Part shown: positions 50,287 through 63,100 of the stretch, in pieces | Layout: every line of letters starts with the position of its first letter | Position numbering within the stretch: position 1 is the first letter of the stretch | Origin: Turbatrix aceti | Lineage: Eukaryota; Nematoda; Chromadorea; Rhabditida; Panagrolaimidae | Direction of reading: 5' to 3' | Assembly (NCBI GenBank): GCA_963969345.1 | Contig: OZ017767.1 | Span: 248,001 to 312,000, forward strand | DNA: 64,000 bases | Notes under the pieces: model-generated | Told to the model about the DNA's origin: nothing | What the model saw: only the letters and a program-made list of their open reading frames with translations | Databases searched by the model: none | Translations under genes and position numbers: made by a program

Positions 50287-50634
50287 TAGTTTTAAATTTT
50301 TTTTAAATTTTAAACACCTTTCAGGAGCGGAAAAACACACTACACGGACCGCTTTTACGAGATACGTTCAATGGCGTTATCTGTTTTTACGCACCTTTAT
50401 CACCCCGATCCCTAGTGATATTTGGACGTCACGACAAAAACCTTTTTGCAAGAAAGACAGTTAGTTTTAAATTTTTTTAAATTTTAAACACCTTTTAGGA
50501 GCAGAAAAACACACTACACGGACCGCTTTTACGAGATACGTTCAATGGCGTTATCTGTTTTTACGCACCTTTATCACCCCGATCCCTAGTGATATTTGGA
50601 CGTCACGACAAACACCTTTTTGCAAGAGAGACAG
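50287..50634 (+). repeat. ~174-bp internal duplication in the first 505-bp copy
   Basis: The stretch starting TTAGTTTTAAATTTTTTT and ending near GACAGTTAGT/GACAGAATTT is present twice in tandem in the first copy only. The first CAACATGTGT to the next is therefore 679 bp and not 505. The two halves differ slightly (GAGCGG/GAGCAG, GACAAAAACC/GACAAACACC). Confidence 0.88.
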
Positions 50635-50861
50635 AATTTTTACCTTTCAAGTGAATAATTTACCCTTTAAAGTTACGATACAAACACGCGTGTGGCATCA
50701 ATCGCAAGTCCGTAAAAAGTTGATCCTAAAGCATTTTTCATTGTTTCGATCAGACTACTTTTGTCACCTCCAGATCACTTCAAAGTTAGTGTCCTACCTT
50801 CGCCGTCGTCAGTCAGATTCGACTCTAAATTTATGTATGACCGTAAAGGGCAGCAAAATCA

Positions 50862-50933
50862 ACATGTGTAGTCTAGTGGCTTTCCATCGCAGCTACTAAT
50901 TGCGCCATCTTTTTGCCCAGGTTCAATTCCGTG
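50862..50933 (+). other. tRNA-like sequence within the 505-bp unit (representative copy)
   Basis: A-box-like TAGTCTAGTGG (50869-50879) and perfect B-box GGTTCAATTCC (50920-50930), 40 bp apart. Between them is a 5-bp stem with a 7-nt CTACTAA loop that mimics an anticodon arm (U33, purine 37; triplet ACT). The putative acceptor and D stems do not pair, so this is tRNA-derived rather than a working tRNA gene. It recurs in every 505-bp copy. Confidence 0.55.
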
Positions 50934-53900
50934 CCGATTTTTTCTTTTTTTTGACAACAAGGATTTAGTTTTAAATTTTTTTTAAATTTTAAACACCTTT
51001 TAGGAGCGGAAAAACACACTACACGGACCGCTTTTACGAGATACGTTCAATGGCGTTATCTGTTTTTACGCACCTTTATCACCCCGATCCCTAGTGATAT
51101 TTGGACGTCACGACAAACACCTTTTTGCAAGAGAGACAGAATTTTTACCTTTCAAGTGAATAATTTACCCTTTAAAGTTACGATACAAACACGCGTGTGG
51201 CATCAATCGCAAGTCCGTAAAAAGTTGATCCTAAAGCATTTTTCATTGTTTCGATCAGACTACTTTTGTCACCTCCAGATCACTTCAAAGTTAGTGTCCT
51301 ACCTTCGCCGTCGTCAGTCAGATTCGACTCTAAATTTATGTATGACCGTAAAGGGCAGCCAAATCAACATGTGTAGTCTAGTGGCTTTCCATCGCAGCTA
51401 CTAATTGCGCCATCTTTTTGCCCAGGTTCAATTCCGTGCCGATTTTTTCTTTTTTTTGACAACAAGGATTTAGTTTTAAATTTTTTTTAAATTTTAAACA
51501 CCTTTTAGGAGCGGAAAAACACACTACACGGACCGCTTTTACGAGATACGTTCAATGGCGTTATCTGTTTTTACGCACCTTTATCACCCCGATCCCTAGT
51601 GATATTTGGACGTCACGACAAACACCTTTTTGCAAGAGAGACAGAATTTTTACCTTTCAAGTGAATAATTTACCCTTTAAAGTTACGATACAAACACGCG
51701 TGTGGCATCAATCGCAAGTCCGTAAAAAGTTGATCCTAAAGCATTTTTCATTGTTTCGATCAGACTACTTTTGTCACCTCCAGATCACTTCAAAGTTAGT
51801 GTCCTACCTTCGCCGTCGTCAGTCAGATTCGACTCTAAATTTATGTATGACCGTAAAGGGCAGCCAAATCAACATGTGTAGTCTAGTGGCTTTCCATCGC
51901 AGCTACTAATTGCGCCATCTTTTTGCCCAGGTTCAATTCCGTGCCGATTTTTTCTTTTTTTTGACAACAAGGATTTAGTTTTAAATTTTTTTTAAATTTT
52001 AAACACCTTTTAGGAGCGGAAAAACACACTACACGGACCGCTTTTACGAGATACGTTCAATGGCGTTATCTGTTTTTACGCACCTTTATCACCCCGATCC
52101 CTAGTGATATTTGGACGTCACGACAAACACCTTTTTGCAAGAGAGACAGAATTTTTACCTTTCAAGTGAATAATTTACCCTTTAAAGTTACGATACAAAC
52201 ACGCGTGTGGCATCAATCGCAAGTCCGTAAAAAGTTGATCCTAAAGCATTCTTCATTGTTTCGATCAGACTACTTTTGTCACCTCCAGATCACTTCAAAG
52301 TTAGTGTCCTACCTTCGCCGTCGTCAGTCAGATTCGACTCTAAATTTATGTATGACCGTAAAGGGCAGCCAAATCAACATGTGTAGTCTAGTGGCTTTCC
52401 ATCGCAGCTACTAATTGCGCCATCTTTTTGCCCAGGTTCAATTCCGTGCCGATTTTTTCTTTTTTTTGACAACAAGGATTTAGTTTTAAATTTTTTTTAA
52501 ATTTTAAACACCTTTTAGGAGCGGAAAAACACACTACACGGACCGCTTTTACGAGATACGTTCAATGGCGTTATCTGTTTTTACGCACCTTTATCACCCC
52601 GATCCCTAGTGATATTTGGACGTCACGACAAACACCTTTTTGCAAGAGAGACAGAATTTTTACCTTTCAAGTGAATAATTTACCCTTTAAAGTTACGATA
52701 CAAACACGCGTGTGGCATCAATCGCAAGTCCGTAAAAAGTTGATCCTAAAGCATTTTTCATTGTTTCGATCAGACTACTTTTGTCACCTCCAGATCACTT
52801 CAAAGTTAGTGTCCTACCTTCGCCGTCGTCAGTCAGATTCGACTCTAAATTTATGTATGACCGTAAAGGGCAGCCAAATCAACATGTGTGGTCTAGTGGC
52901 TTTCCATCGCAGCTACTAATTGCGCCATCTTTTTGCCCAGGTTCAATTCCGTGCCGATTTTTTCTTTTTTTTGACAACAAGGATTTAGTTTTAAATTTTT
53001 TTTAAATTTTAAACACCTTTTAGGAGCGGAAAAACACACTACACGGACCGCTTTTACGAGATACGTTCAATGGCGTTATCTGTTTTTACGCACCTTTATC
53101 ACCCCGATCCCTAGTGATATTTGGACGTCACGACAAACACCTTTTTGCAAGAGAGACAGAATTTTTACCTTTCAAGTGAATAATTTACCCTTTCAAGTTA
53201 CGATACAAACACGCGTGTGGCATCAATCGCAAGTCCGTAAAAAGTTGATCCTAAAGCATTTTTCATTGTTTCGATCAGACTACTTTTGTCACCTCCAGAT
53301 CACTTCAAAGTTAGTGTCCTACCTTCGCCGTCGTCAGTCAGATTCGACTCTAAATTTATGTATGACCGTAAAGGGCAGCCAAATCAACATGTGTAGTCTA
53401 GTGGCTTTCCATCGCAGCTACTAATTGCGCCATCTTTTTGCCCAGGTTCAATTCCGTGCCGATTTTTTCTTTTTTTTGACAACAAGGATTTAGTTTTAAA
53501 TTTTTTTTAAATTTTAAACACCTTTTAGGAGCGGAAAAACACACTACACGGACCGCTTTTACGAGATACGTTCAATGGCGTTATCTGTTTTTACGCACCT
53601 TTATCACCCCGATCCCTAGTGATATTTGGACGTCACGACAAACACCTTTTTGCAAGAGAGACAGAATTTTTACCTTTCAAGTGAATAATTTACCCTTTAA
53701 AGTTACGATACAAACACGCGTGTGGCATCAATCGCAAGTCCGTAAAAAGTTGATCCTAAAGCATTTTTCATTGTTTCGATCAGACTACTTTTGTCACCTC
53801 CAGATCACTTCAAAGTTAGTGTCCTACCTTCGCCGTCGTCAGTCAGATTCGACTCTAAATTTATGTATGACCGTAAAGGGCAGCAAAATCAACATGTGTA

Positions 53901-56426
53901 GTCTAGTGGCTTTCCATCGCAGCTACTAATTGCGCCATCTTTTTGCCCAGGTTCAATTCCGTGCCGATTTTTTCTTTTTTTTGACAACAAGGATTTAGTT
54001 TTAAATTTTTTTTAAATTTTAAACACCTTTTAGGAGCGGAAAAACACACTACACGGACCGCTTTTACGAGATACGTTCAATGGCGTTATCTGTTTTTACG
54101 CACCTTTATCACCCCGATCCCTAGTGATATTTGGACGTCACGACAAACACCTTTTTGCAAGAGAGACAGAATTTTTACCTTTCAAGTGAATAATTTACCC
54201 TTTAAAGTTACGATACAAACACGCGTGTGGCATCAATCGCAAGTCCGTAAAAAGTTGATCCTAAAGCATTTTTCATTGTTTCGATCAGACTACTTTTGTC
54301 ACCTCCAGATCACTTCAAAGTTAGTGTCCTACCTTCGCCGTCGTCAGTCAGATTCGACTCTAAATTTATGTATGACCGTAAAGGGCAGCAAAATCAACAT
54401 GTGTAGTCTAGTGGCTTTCCATCGCAGCTACTAATTGCGCCATCTTTTTGCCCAGGTTCAATTCCGTGCCGATTTTTTCTTTTTTTTGACAACAAGGATT
54501 TAGTTTTAAATTTTTTTTAAATTTTAAACACCTTTTAGGAGCGGAAAAACACACTACACGGACCGCTTTTACGAGATACGTTCAATGGCGTTATCTGTTT
54601 TTACGCACCTTTATCACCCCGATCCCTAGTGATATTTGGACGTCACGACAAACACCTTTTTGCAAGAGAGACAGAATTTTTACCTTTCAAGTGAATAATT
54701 TACCCTTTAAAGTTACGATACAAACACGCGTGTGGCATCAATCGCAAGTCCGTAAAAAGTTGATCCTAAAGCATTTTTCATTGTTTCGATCAGACTACTT
54801 TTGTCACCTCCAGATCACTTCAAAGTTAGTGTCCTACCTTCGCCGTCGTCAGTCAGATTCGACTCTAAATTTATGTATGACCGTAAAGGGCAGCAAAATC
54901 AACATGTGTGGTCTAGTGGCTTTCCATCGCAGCTACTAATTGCGCCATCTTTTTGCCCAGGTTCAATTCCGTGCCGATTTTTTCTTTTTTTTGACAACAA
55001 GGATTTAGTTTTAAATTTTTTTTAAATTTTAAACACCTTTTAGGAGCGGAAAAACACACTACACGGACCGCTTTTACGAGATACGTTCAATGGCGTTATC
55101 TGTTTTTACGCACCTTTATCACCCCGATCCCTAGTGATATTTGGACGTCACGACAAACACCTTTTTGCAAGAGAGACAGAATTTTTACCTTTCAAGTGAA
55201 TAATTTACCCTTTAAAGTTACGATACAAACACGCGTGTGGCATCAATCGCAAGTCCGTAAAAAGTTGATCCTAAAGCATTTTTCATTGTTTCGATCAGAC
55301 TACTTTTGTCACCTCCAGATCACTTCAAAGTTAGTGTCCTACCTTCGCCGTCGTCAGTCAGATTCGACTCTAAATTTATGTATGACCGTAAAGGGCAGCA
55401 AAATCAACATGTGTGGTCTAGTGGCTTTCCATCGCAGCTACTAATTGCGCCATCTTTTTGCCCAGGTTCAATTCCGTGCCGATTTTTTCTTTTTTTTGAC
55501 AACAAGGATTTAGTTTTAAATTTTTTTTAAATTTTAAACACCTTTTAGGAGCGGAAAAACACACTACACGGACCGCTTTTACGAGATACGTTCAATGGCG
55601 TTATCTGTTTTTACGCACCTTTATCACCCCGATCCCTAGTGATATTTGGACGTCACGACAAACACCTTTTTGCAAGAGAGACAGAATTTTTACCTTTCAA
55701 GTGAATAATTTACCCTTTAAAGTTACGATACAAACACGCGTGTGGCATCAATCGCAAGTCCGTAAAAAGTTGATCCTAAAGCATTTTTCATTGTTTCGAT
55801 CAGACTACTTTTGTCACCTCCAGATCACTTCAAAGTTAGTGTCCTACCTTCGCCGTCGTCAGTCAGATTCGACTCTAAATTTATGTATGACCGTAAAGGG
55901 CAGCCAAATCAACATGTGTAGTCTAGTGGCTTTCCATCGCAGCTACTAATTGCGCCATCTTTTTGCCCAGGTTCAATTCCGTGCCGATTTTTTCTTTTTT
56001 TTGACAACAAGGATTTAGTTTTAAATTTTTTTTAAATTTTAAACACCTTTTAGGAGCGGAAAAACACACTACACGGACCGCTTTTACGAGATACGTTCAA
56101 TGGCGTTATCTGTTTTTACGCACCTTTATCACCCCGATCCCTAGTGATATTTGGACGTCACGACAAACACCTTTTTGCAAGAGAGACAGAATTTTTACCT
56201 TTCAAGTGAATAATTTACCCTTTAAAGTTACGATACAAACACGCGTGTGGCATCAATCGCAAGTCCGTAAAAAGTTGATCCTAAAGCATTTTTCATTGTT
56301 TCGATCAGACTACTTTTGTCACCTCCAGATCACTTCAAAGTTAGTGTCCTACCTTCGCCGTCGTCAGTCAGATTCGACTCTAAATTTATGTATGACCGTA
56401 AAGGGCAGCCAAATCAACATGTGTAG

Positions 56427-56626
56427 NNNNNNNNNNNNNNNNNNNNNNNNNNNNNNNNNNNNNNNNNNNNNNNNNNNNNNNNNNNNNNNNNNNNNNNNNN
56501 NNNNNNNNNNNNNNNNNNNNNNNNNNNNNNNNNNNNNNNNNNNNNNNNNNNNNNNNNNNNNNNNNNNNNNNNNNNNNNNNNNNNNNNNNNNNNNNNNNNN
56601 NNNNNNNNNNNNNNNNNNNNNNNNNN
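56427..56626. other. Assembly gap (200 N)
   Basis: Exactly 200 unknown bases between the 505-bp and 1,695-bp arrays. The round length suggests a placeholder, so the true distance and copy numbers are unknown. Open frames spanning it are artefacts. Confidence 0.99.
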
Positions 56627-56660
56627 GAATGACCGTAAAAGGCAGTAAATGCAACATGTA

Positions 56661-56723
56661 TAGTTCAGTGGGTGTGCACCGCAGCTTCTAGTTGCTCCAT
56701 CTTTTTGCCCAGGTGTCAATTCC
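56661..56723 (+). other. Degenerate tRNA-like sequence in the 1,695-bp unit (representative copy)
   Basis: Homologous to the tRNA-like part of the 505-bp unit: A-box-like TAGTTCAGTGGG (56661-56672) and GGTGTCAATTCC (56712-56723), a B-box with an extra G. The B-box is intact in the 505-bp unit but broken here. Confidence 0.5.
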
Positions 56724-57077
56724 ATGCCGACGTGTTATTTTTTTTGACAACAAGGTTTTTAATTTTTATTTAAAGTTAAAACACCCCTCAGGGGCCATTC
56801 AAGTGATCAATTTTACCATTCAAGTGATCTAGTTTACACTCAAAATCATGCCACAATTCACGTGTTAGGTTTTTCCGAGTTAACTTTTGGCAGGCTACAA
56901 ACCGCGTAATTCGTTTTGACAAAATTTTTATAATAACTGTTCAAAAATATCCGCCTTTATACCAACATTTTTCATTTTTATTTTAATTCACGATCCATGC
57001 AAAAAAAAACTAATATTTTTGACATTGCCAATTTTTTGTTATACGGAGAAAACATAAAAAAAAATTGAACGCGTACA

Positions 57078-57146
57078 GAATTGAACCGGGGTCACAAAAC
57101 GGTAAAAGAAGTACGCATAACAACCACATACGGACACTCTAGACTA
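57078..57146 (-). other. Second, antisense tRNA-like sequence in the 1,695-bp unit (representative copy)
   Basis: On the minus strand TAGTCTAGAG (57146-57137) is followed 49 bp later by GGTTCAATTC (57087-57078). Both boxes almost repeat those of the 505-bp unit but on the opposite strand; the sequence between them is different. Pol III promoter function is inferred only from box likeness. Confidence 0.42.
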
Positions 57147-60100
57147 CGGCGACTTGTTTGCAGATCATTACTTCTTTGCAATAAACTCCTTTTTACTGCA
57201 GTAGCGACTGACATTGGGCAGCCAGACCTTCCCCTTACTTTTTGCTGCCAAAACGCCATTTTAGTACGCGTGGTAGTAATCTTCTGTGTCGCTCGAAAAT
57301 CAACTGCGCAAAGAGCTTTATTCTATTAAAGCTACCACCTTCACTCGCTGCTGACCGCAGTGCTGCTGCGGATTAACTTCCCAAAACGTCCCCCAACCCT
57401 TTTACACCGTGTGTGCATAGGTTCTTTTTCTCTGCGTCTCTTCGAATAATGCAATGCTGATGATTACGCTTGGCGCTACAAGCTTTTTGCATATGCAGGT
57501 GGACAAGAGCAGTCTTCGCGTATCGTAAATCAAATTTTTTTGCGTAAGCACGGGGGCAAAAGCTGTCTCCGCGCATCATTTTTCCGCCCTTGCGAAAGCT
57601 TGTGGATGGAGACTAGTTTTTGAAAGTCAATTGCATAAGCAGAGGCATGGTGTTACAAGCTTTTTGCGTAAGCCAAGATATTGCATTTTGTTGCTCAGCA
57701 CGGACAGACACAGCGATCGCATTCAGTGGGACACAAAAAATGTGGCATTTTCCATGCGGTGTCGTTCACCACACTTCATGGTGCGTCCAAGCTAGGCCAC
57801 ATTCATGTACCTAAGCGATCAAAGTTTACAATTAGAGGAGGGCGCAATGCAACCAAACGACTTTGTGAATTTTTTTACTGGATAAGCGATGTGATCCCAG
57901 GCGTTTGGTGGACACAATGTTGTGCACGCAAGTTTTTGTACAAACGACGGCGGTCTGTGGAACGAAATTGTGCCCCTGTCGCGAAAACGATTTGCTTAGG
58001 ACACAGGTGCGTCTGCTCCTGTGCAAGCTTAGCGGAACCCCACACCTTATTGTGCTACGATCGCTCTCACTGTCTGTGCCACAGAAACAAAACCTTGGCG
58101 TAAGCACGGGGACAAAAGCAGTGTTTGCGCATACTTTACCAACTTTTTTCCACTAATTTTTGAAATGCATAATTTTTTGATATGCTTGTGACGTCAGTAG
58201 AAAGTTCTTTGAATTCTGAGTCGAATACAATTTTCAGAAAGAATTAATGATCAAACTGACATCAGAATTGTCACCGCTGTTAACCTTCGCCGTCGTTAGT
58301 CAGATTCGACTCTAAATTTATGAATGACCGTAAAAGGCAGTAAATGCAACATGTATAGTTCAGTGGGTGTGCACCGCAGCTTCTAGTTGCTCCATCTTTT
58401 TGCCCAGGTGTCAATTCCATGCCGACGTGTTATTTTTTTTGACAACAAGGTTTTTAATTTTTATTTAAAGTTAAAACACCCCTCAGGGGCCATTCAAGTG
58501 ATCAATTTTACCATTCAAGTGATCTAGTTTACACTCAAAATCATGCCACAATTCACGTGTTAGGTTTTTCCGAGTTAACTTTTGGCAGGCTACAAACCGC
58601 GTAATTCGTTTTGACAAAATTTTTATAATAACTGTTCAAAAATATCCGCCTTTATACCAACATTTTTCATTTTTATTTTAATTCACGATCCATGCAAAAA
58701 AAAACTAATATTTTTGACATTGCCAATTTTTTGTTATACGGAGAAAACATAAAAAAAAATTGAACGCGTACAGAATTGAACCGGGGTCACAAAACGGTAA
58801 AAGAAGTACGCATAACAACCACATACGGACACTCTAGACTACGGCGACTTGTTTGCAGATCATTACTTCTTTGCAATAAACTCCTTTTTACTGCAGTAGC
58901 GACTGACATTGGGCAGCCAGACCTTCCCCTTACTTTTTGCTGCCAAAACGCCATTTTAGTACGCGTGGTAGTAATCTTCTGTGTCGCTCGAAAATCAACT
59001 GCGCAAAGAGCTTTATTCTATTAAAGCTACCACCTTCACTCGCTGCTGACCGCAGTGCTGCTGCGGATTAACTTCCCAAAACGTCCCCCAACCCTTTTAC
59101 ACCGTGTGTGCATAGGTTCTTTTTCTCTGCGTCTCTTCGAATAATGCAATGCTGATGATTACGCTTGGCGCTACAAGCTTTTTGCATATGCAGGTGGACA
59201 AGAGCAGTCTTCGCGTATCGTAAATCAAATTTTTTTGCGTAAGCACGGGGGCAAAAGCTGTCTCCGCGCATCATTTTTCCGCCCTTGCGAAAGCTTGTGG
59301 ATGGAGACTAGTTTTTGAAAGTCAATTGCATAAGCAGAGGCATGATGTTACAAGCTTTTTGCGTAAGCCAAGATATTGCATTTTGTTGCTCAGCACGGAC
59401 AGACACAGCGATCGCATTCAGTGGGACACAAAAAATGTGGCATTTTCCATGCGGTGTCGTTCACCACACTTCATGGTGCGTCCAAGCTAGGCCACATTCA
59501 TGTACCTAAGCGATCAAAGTTTACAATTAGAGGAGGGCGCAATGCAACCAAACGACTTTGTGAATTTTTTTACTGGATAAGCGATGTGATCCCAGGCGTT
59601 TGGTGGACACAATGTTGTGCACGCAAGTTTTTGTACAAACGACGGCGGTCTGTGGAACGAAATTGTGCCCCTGTCGCGAAAACGATTTGCTTAGGACACA
59701 GGTGCGTCTGCTCCTGTGCAAGCTTAGCGGAACCCCACACCTTATTGTGCTACGATCGCTCTCACTGTCTGTGCCACAGAAACAAAACCTTGGCGTAAGC
59801 ACGGGGACAAAAGCAGTGTTTGCGCATACTTTACCAACTTTTTTCCACTAATTTTTGAAATGCATAATTTTTTGATATGCTTGTGACGTCAGTAGAAAGT
59901 TCTTTGAATTCTGAGTCGAATACAATTTTCAGAAAGAATTAATGATCAAACTGACATCAGAATTGTCACCGCTGTTAACCTTCGCCGTCGTTAGTCAGAT
60001 TCGACTCTAAATTTATGAATGACCGTAAAAGGCAGTAAATGCAACATGTATAGTTCAGTGGGTGTGCACCGCAGCTTCTAGTTGCTCCATCTTTTTGCCC

Positions 60101-63100
60101 AGGTGTCAATTCCATGCCGACGTGTTATTTTTTTTGACAACAAGGTTTTTAATTTTTATTTAAAGTTAAAACACCCCTCAGGGGCCATTCAAGTGATCAA
60201 TTTTACCATTCAAGTGATCTAGTTTACACTCAAAATCATGCCACAATTCACGTGTTAGGTTTTTCCGAGTTAACTTTTGGCAGGCTACAAACCGCGTAAT
60301 TCGTTTTGACAAAATTTTTATAATAACTGTTCAAAAATATCCGCCTTTATACCAACATTTTTCATTTTTATTTTAATTCACGATCCATGCAAAAAAAAAC
60401 TAATATTTTTGACATTGCCAATTTTTTGTTATACGGAGAAAACATAAAAAAAAATTGAACGCGTACAGAATTGAACCGGGGTCACAAAACGGTAAAAGAA
60501 GTACGCATAACAACCACATACGGACACTCTAGACTACGGCGACTTGTTTGCAGATCATTACTTCTTTGCAATAAACTCCTTTTTACTGCAGTAGCGACTG
60601 ACATTGGGCAGCCAGACCTTCCCCTTACTTTTTGCTGCCAAAACGCCATTTTAGTACGCGTGGTAGTAATCTTCTGTGTCGCTCGAAAATCAACTGCGCA
60701 AAGAGCTTTATTCTATTAAAGCTACCACCTTCACTCGCTGCTGACCGCAGTGCTGCTGCGGATTAACTTCCCAAAACGTCCCCCAACCCTTTTACACCGT
60801 GTGTGCATAGGTTCTTTTTCTCTGCGTCTCTTCGAATAATGCAATGCTGATGATTACGCTTGGCGCTACAAGCTTTTTGCATATGCAGGTGGACAAGAGC
60901 AGTCTTCGCGTATCGTAAATCAAATTTTTTTGCGTAAGCACGGGGGCAAAAGCTGTCTCCGCGCATCATTTTTCCGCCCTTGCGAAAGCTTGTGGATGGA
61001 GACTAGTTTTTGAAAGTCAATTGCATAAGCAGAGGCATGGTGTTACAAGCTTTTTGCGTAAGCCAAGATATTGCATTTTGTTGCTCAGCACGGACAGACA
61101 CAGCGATCGCATTCAGTGGGACACAAAAAATGTGGCATTTTCCATGCGGTGTCGTTCACCACACTTCATGGTGCGTCCAAGCTAGGCCACATTCATGTAC
61201 CTAAGCGATCAAAGTTTACAATTAGAGGAGGGCGCAATGCAACAAAACGACTTTGTGAATTTTTTTACTGGATAAGCGATGTGATCCCAGGCGTTTGGTG
61301 GACACAATGTTGTGCACGCAAGTTTTTGTACAAACGACGGCGGTCTGTGGAACGAAATTGTGCCCCTGTCGCGAAAACGATTTGCTTAGGACACAGGTGC
61401 GTCTGCTCCTGTGCAAGCTTAGCGGAACCCCACACCTTATTGTGCTACGATCGCTCTCACTGTCTGTGCCACAGAAACAAAACCTTGGCGTAAGCACGGG
61501 GACAAAAGCAGTGTTTGCGCATACTTTACCAACTTTTTTCCACTAATTTTTGAAATGCATAATTTTTTGATATGCTTGTGACGTCAGTAGAAAGTTCTTT
61601 GAATTCTGAGTCGAATACAATTTTCAGAAAGAATTAATGATCAAACTGACATCAGAATTGTCACCGCTGTTAACCTTCGCCGTCGTTAGTCAGATTCGAC
61701 TCTAAATTTATGAATGACCGTAAAAGGCAGTAAATGCAACATGTATAGTTCAGTGGGTGTGCACCGCAGCTTCTAGTTGCTCCATCTTTTTGCCCAGGTG
61801 TCAATTCCATGCCGACGTGTTATTTTTTTTGACAACAAGGTTTTTAATTTTTATTTAAAGTTAAAACACCCCTCAGGGGCCATTCAAGTGATCAATTTTA
61901 CCATTCAAGTGATCTAGTTTACACTCAAAATCATGCCACAATTCACGTGTTAGGTTTTTCCGAGTTAACTTTTGGCAGGCTACAAACCGCGTAATTCGTT
62001 TTGACAAAATTTTTATAATAACTGTTCAAAAATATCCGCCTTTATACCAACATTTTTCATTTTTATTTTAATTCACGATCCATGCAAAAAAAAACTAATA
62101 TTTTTGACATTGCCAATTTTTTGTTATACGGAGAAAACATAAAAAAAAATTGAACGCGTACAGAATTGAACCGGGGTCACAAAACGGTAAAAGAAGTACG
62201 CATAACAACCACATACGGACACTCTAGACTACGGCGACTTGTTTGCAGATCATTACTTCTTTGCAATAAACTCCTTTTTACTGCAGTAGCGACTGACATT
62301 GGGCAGCCAGACCTTCCCCTTACTTTTTGCTGCCAAAACGCCATTTTAGTACGCGTGGTAGTAATCTTCTGTGTCGCTCGAAAATCAACTGCGCAAAGAG
62401 CTTTATTCTATTAAAGCTACCACCTTCACTCGCTGCTGACCGCAGTGCTGCTGCGGATTAACTTCCCAAAACGTCCCCCAACCCTTTTACACCGTGTGTG
62501 CATAGGTTCTTTTTCTCTGCGTCTCTTCGAATAATGCAATGCTGATGATTACGCTTGGCGCTACAAGCTTTTTGCATATGCAGGTGGACAAGAGCAGTCT
62601 TCGCGTATCGTAAATCAAATTTTTTTGCGTAAGCACGGGGGCAAAAGCTGTCTCCGCGCATCATTTTTCCGCCCTTGCGAAAGCTTGTGGATGGAGACTA
62701 GTTTTTGAAAGTCAATTGCATAAGCAGAGGCATGATGTTACAAGCTTTTTGCGTAAGCCAAGATATTGCATTTTGTTGCTCAGCACGGACAGACACAGCG
62801 ATCGCATTCAGTGGGACACAAAAAATGTGGCATTTTCCATGCGGTGTCGTTCACCACACTTCATGGTGCGTCCAAGCTAGGCCACATTCATGTACCTAAG
62901 CGATCAAAGTTTACAATTAGAGGAGGGCGCAATGCAACCAAACGACTTTGTGAATTTTTTTACTGGATAAGCGATGTGATCCCAGGCGTTTGGTGGACAC
63001 AATGTTGTGCACGCAAGTTTTTGTACAAACGACGGCGGTCTGTGGAACGAAATTGTGCCCCTGTCGCGAAAACGATTTGCTTAGGACACAGGTGCGTCTG

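Larger units (their letters stand above)
50181..56426 (+). repeat. 505-bp tandem satellite array, about 12 copies
   Basis: Identical points recur every 505 bp (for example 50651, 51156, 51661 ... 56206: twelve). Copies differ by only one or a few bases; recurrent variants are GGCAGCAAAATC/GGCAGCCAAATC and GTGTAGTC/GTGTGGTC. Each unit has a TAGTCTAGTGG and GGTTCAATTCC pair like tRNA A and B boxes. The array starts at a junction with the inverted 1,695-bp arm and ends at the N gap. An 82-codon frame recurs in each copy but starts with GTG and has no ATG start. Confidence 0.97.

Noticed and set aside
50181..56426. CRISPR-like regular repetition
   Set aside because: The whole 505-bp unit is repeated with no unique spacers, and the DNA is eukaryotic; this is a satellite.
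50651..56454. Repeated 82-codon frames in the 505-bp copies, and a 161-codon frame across the N gap
   Set aside because: They start with GTG, have no ATG start, arise simply from repeating one sequence, and the longest one reads through unknown bases.
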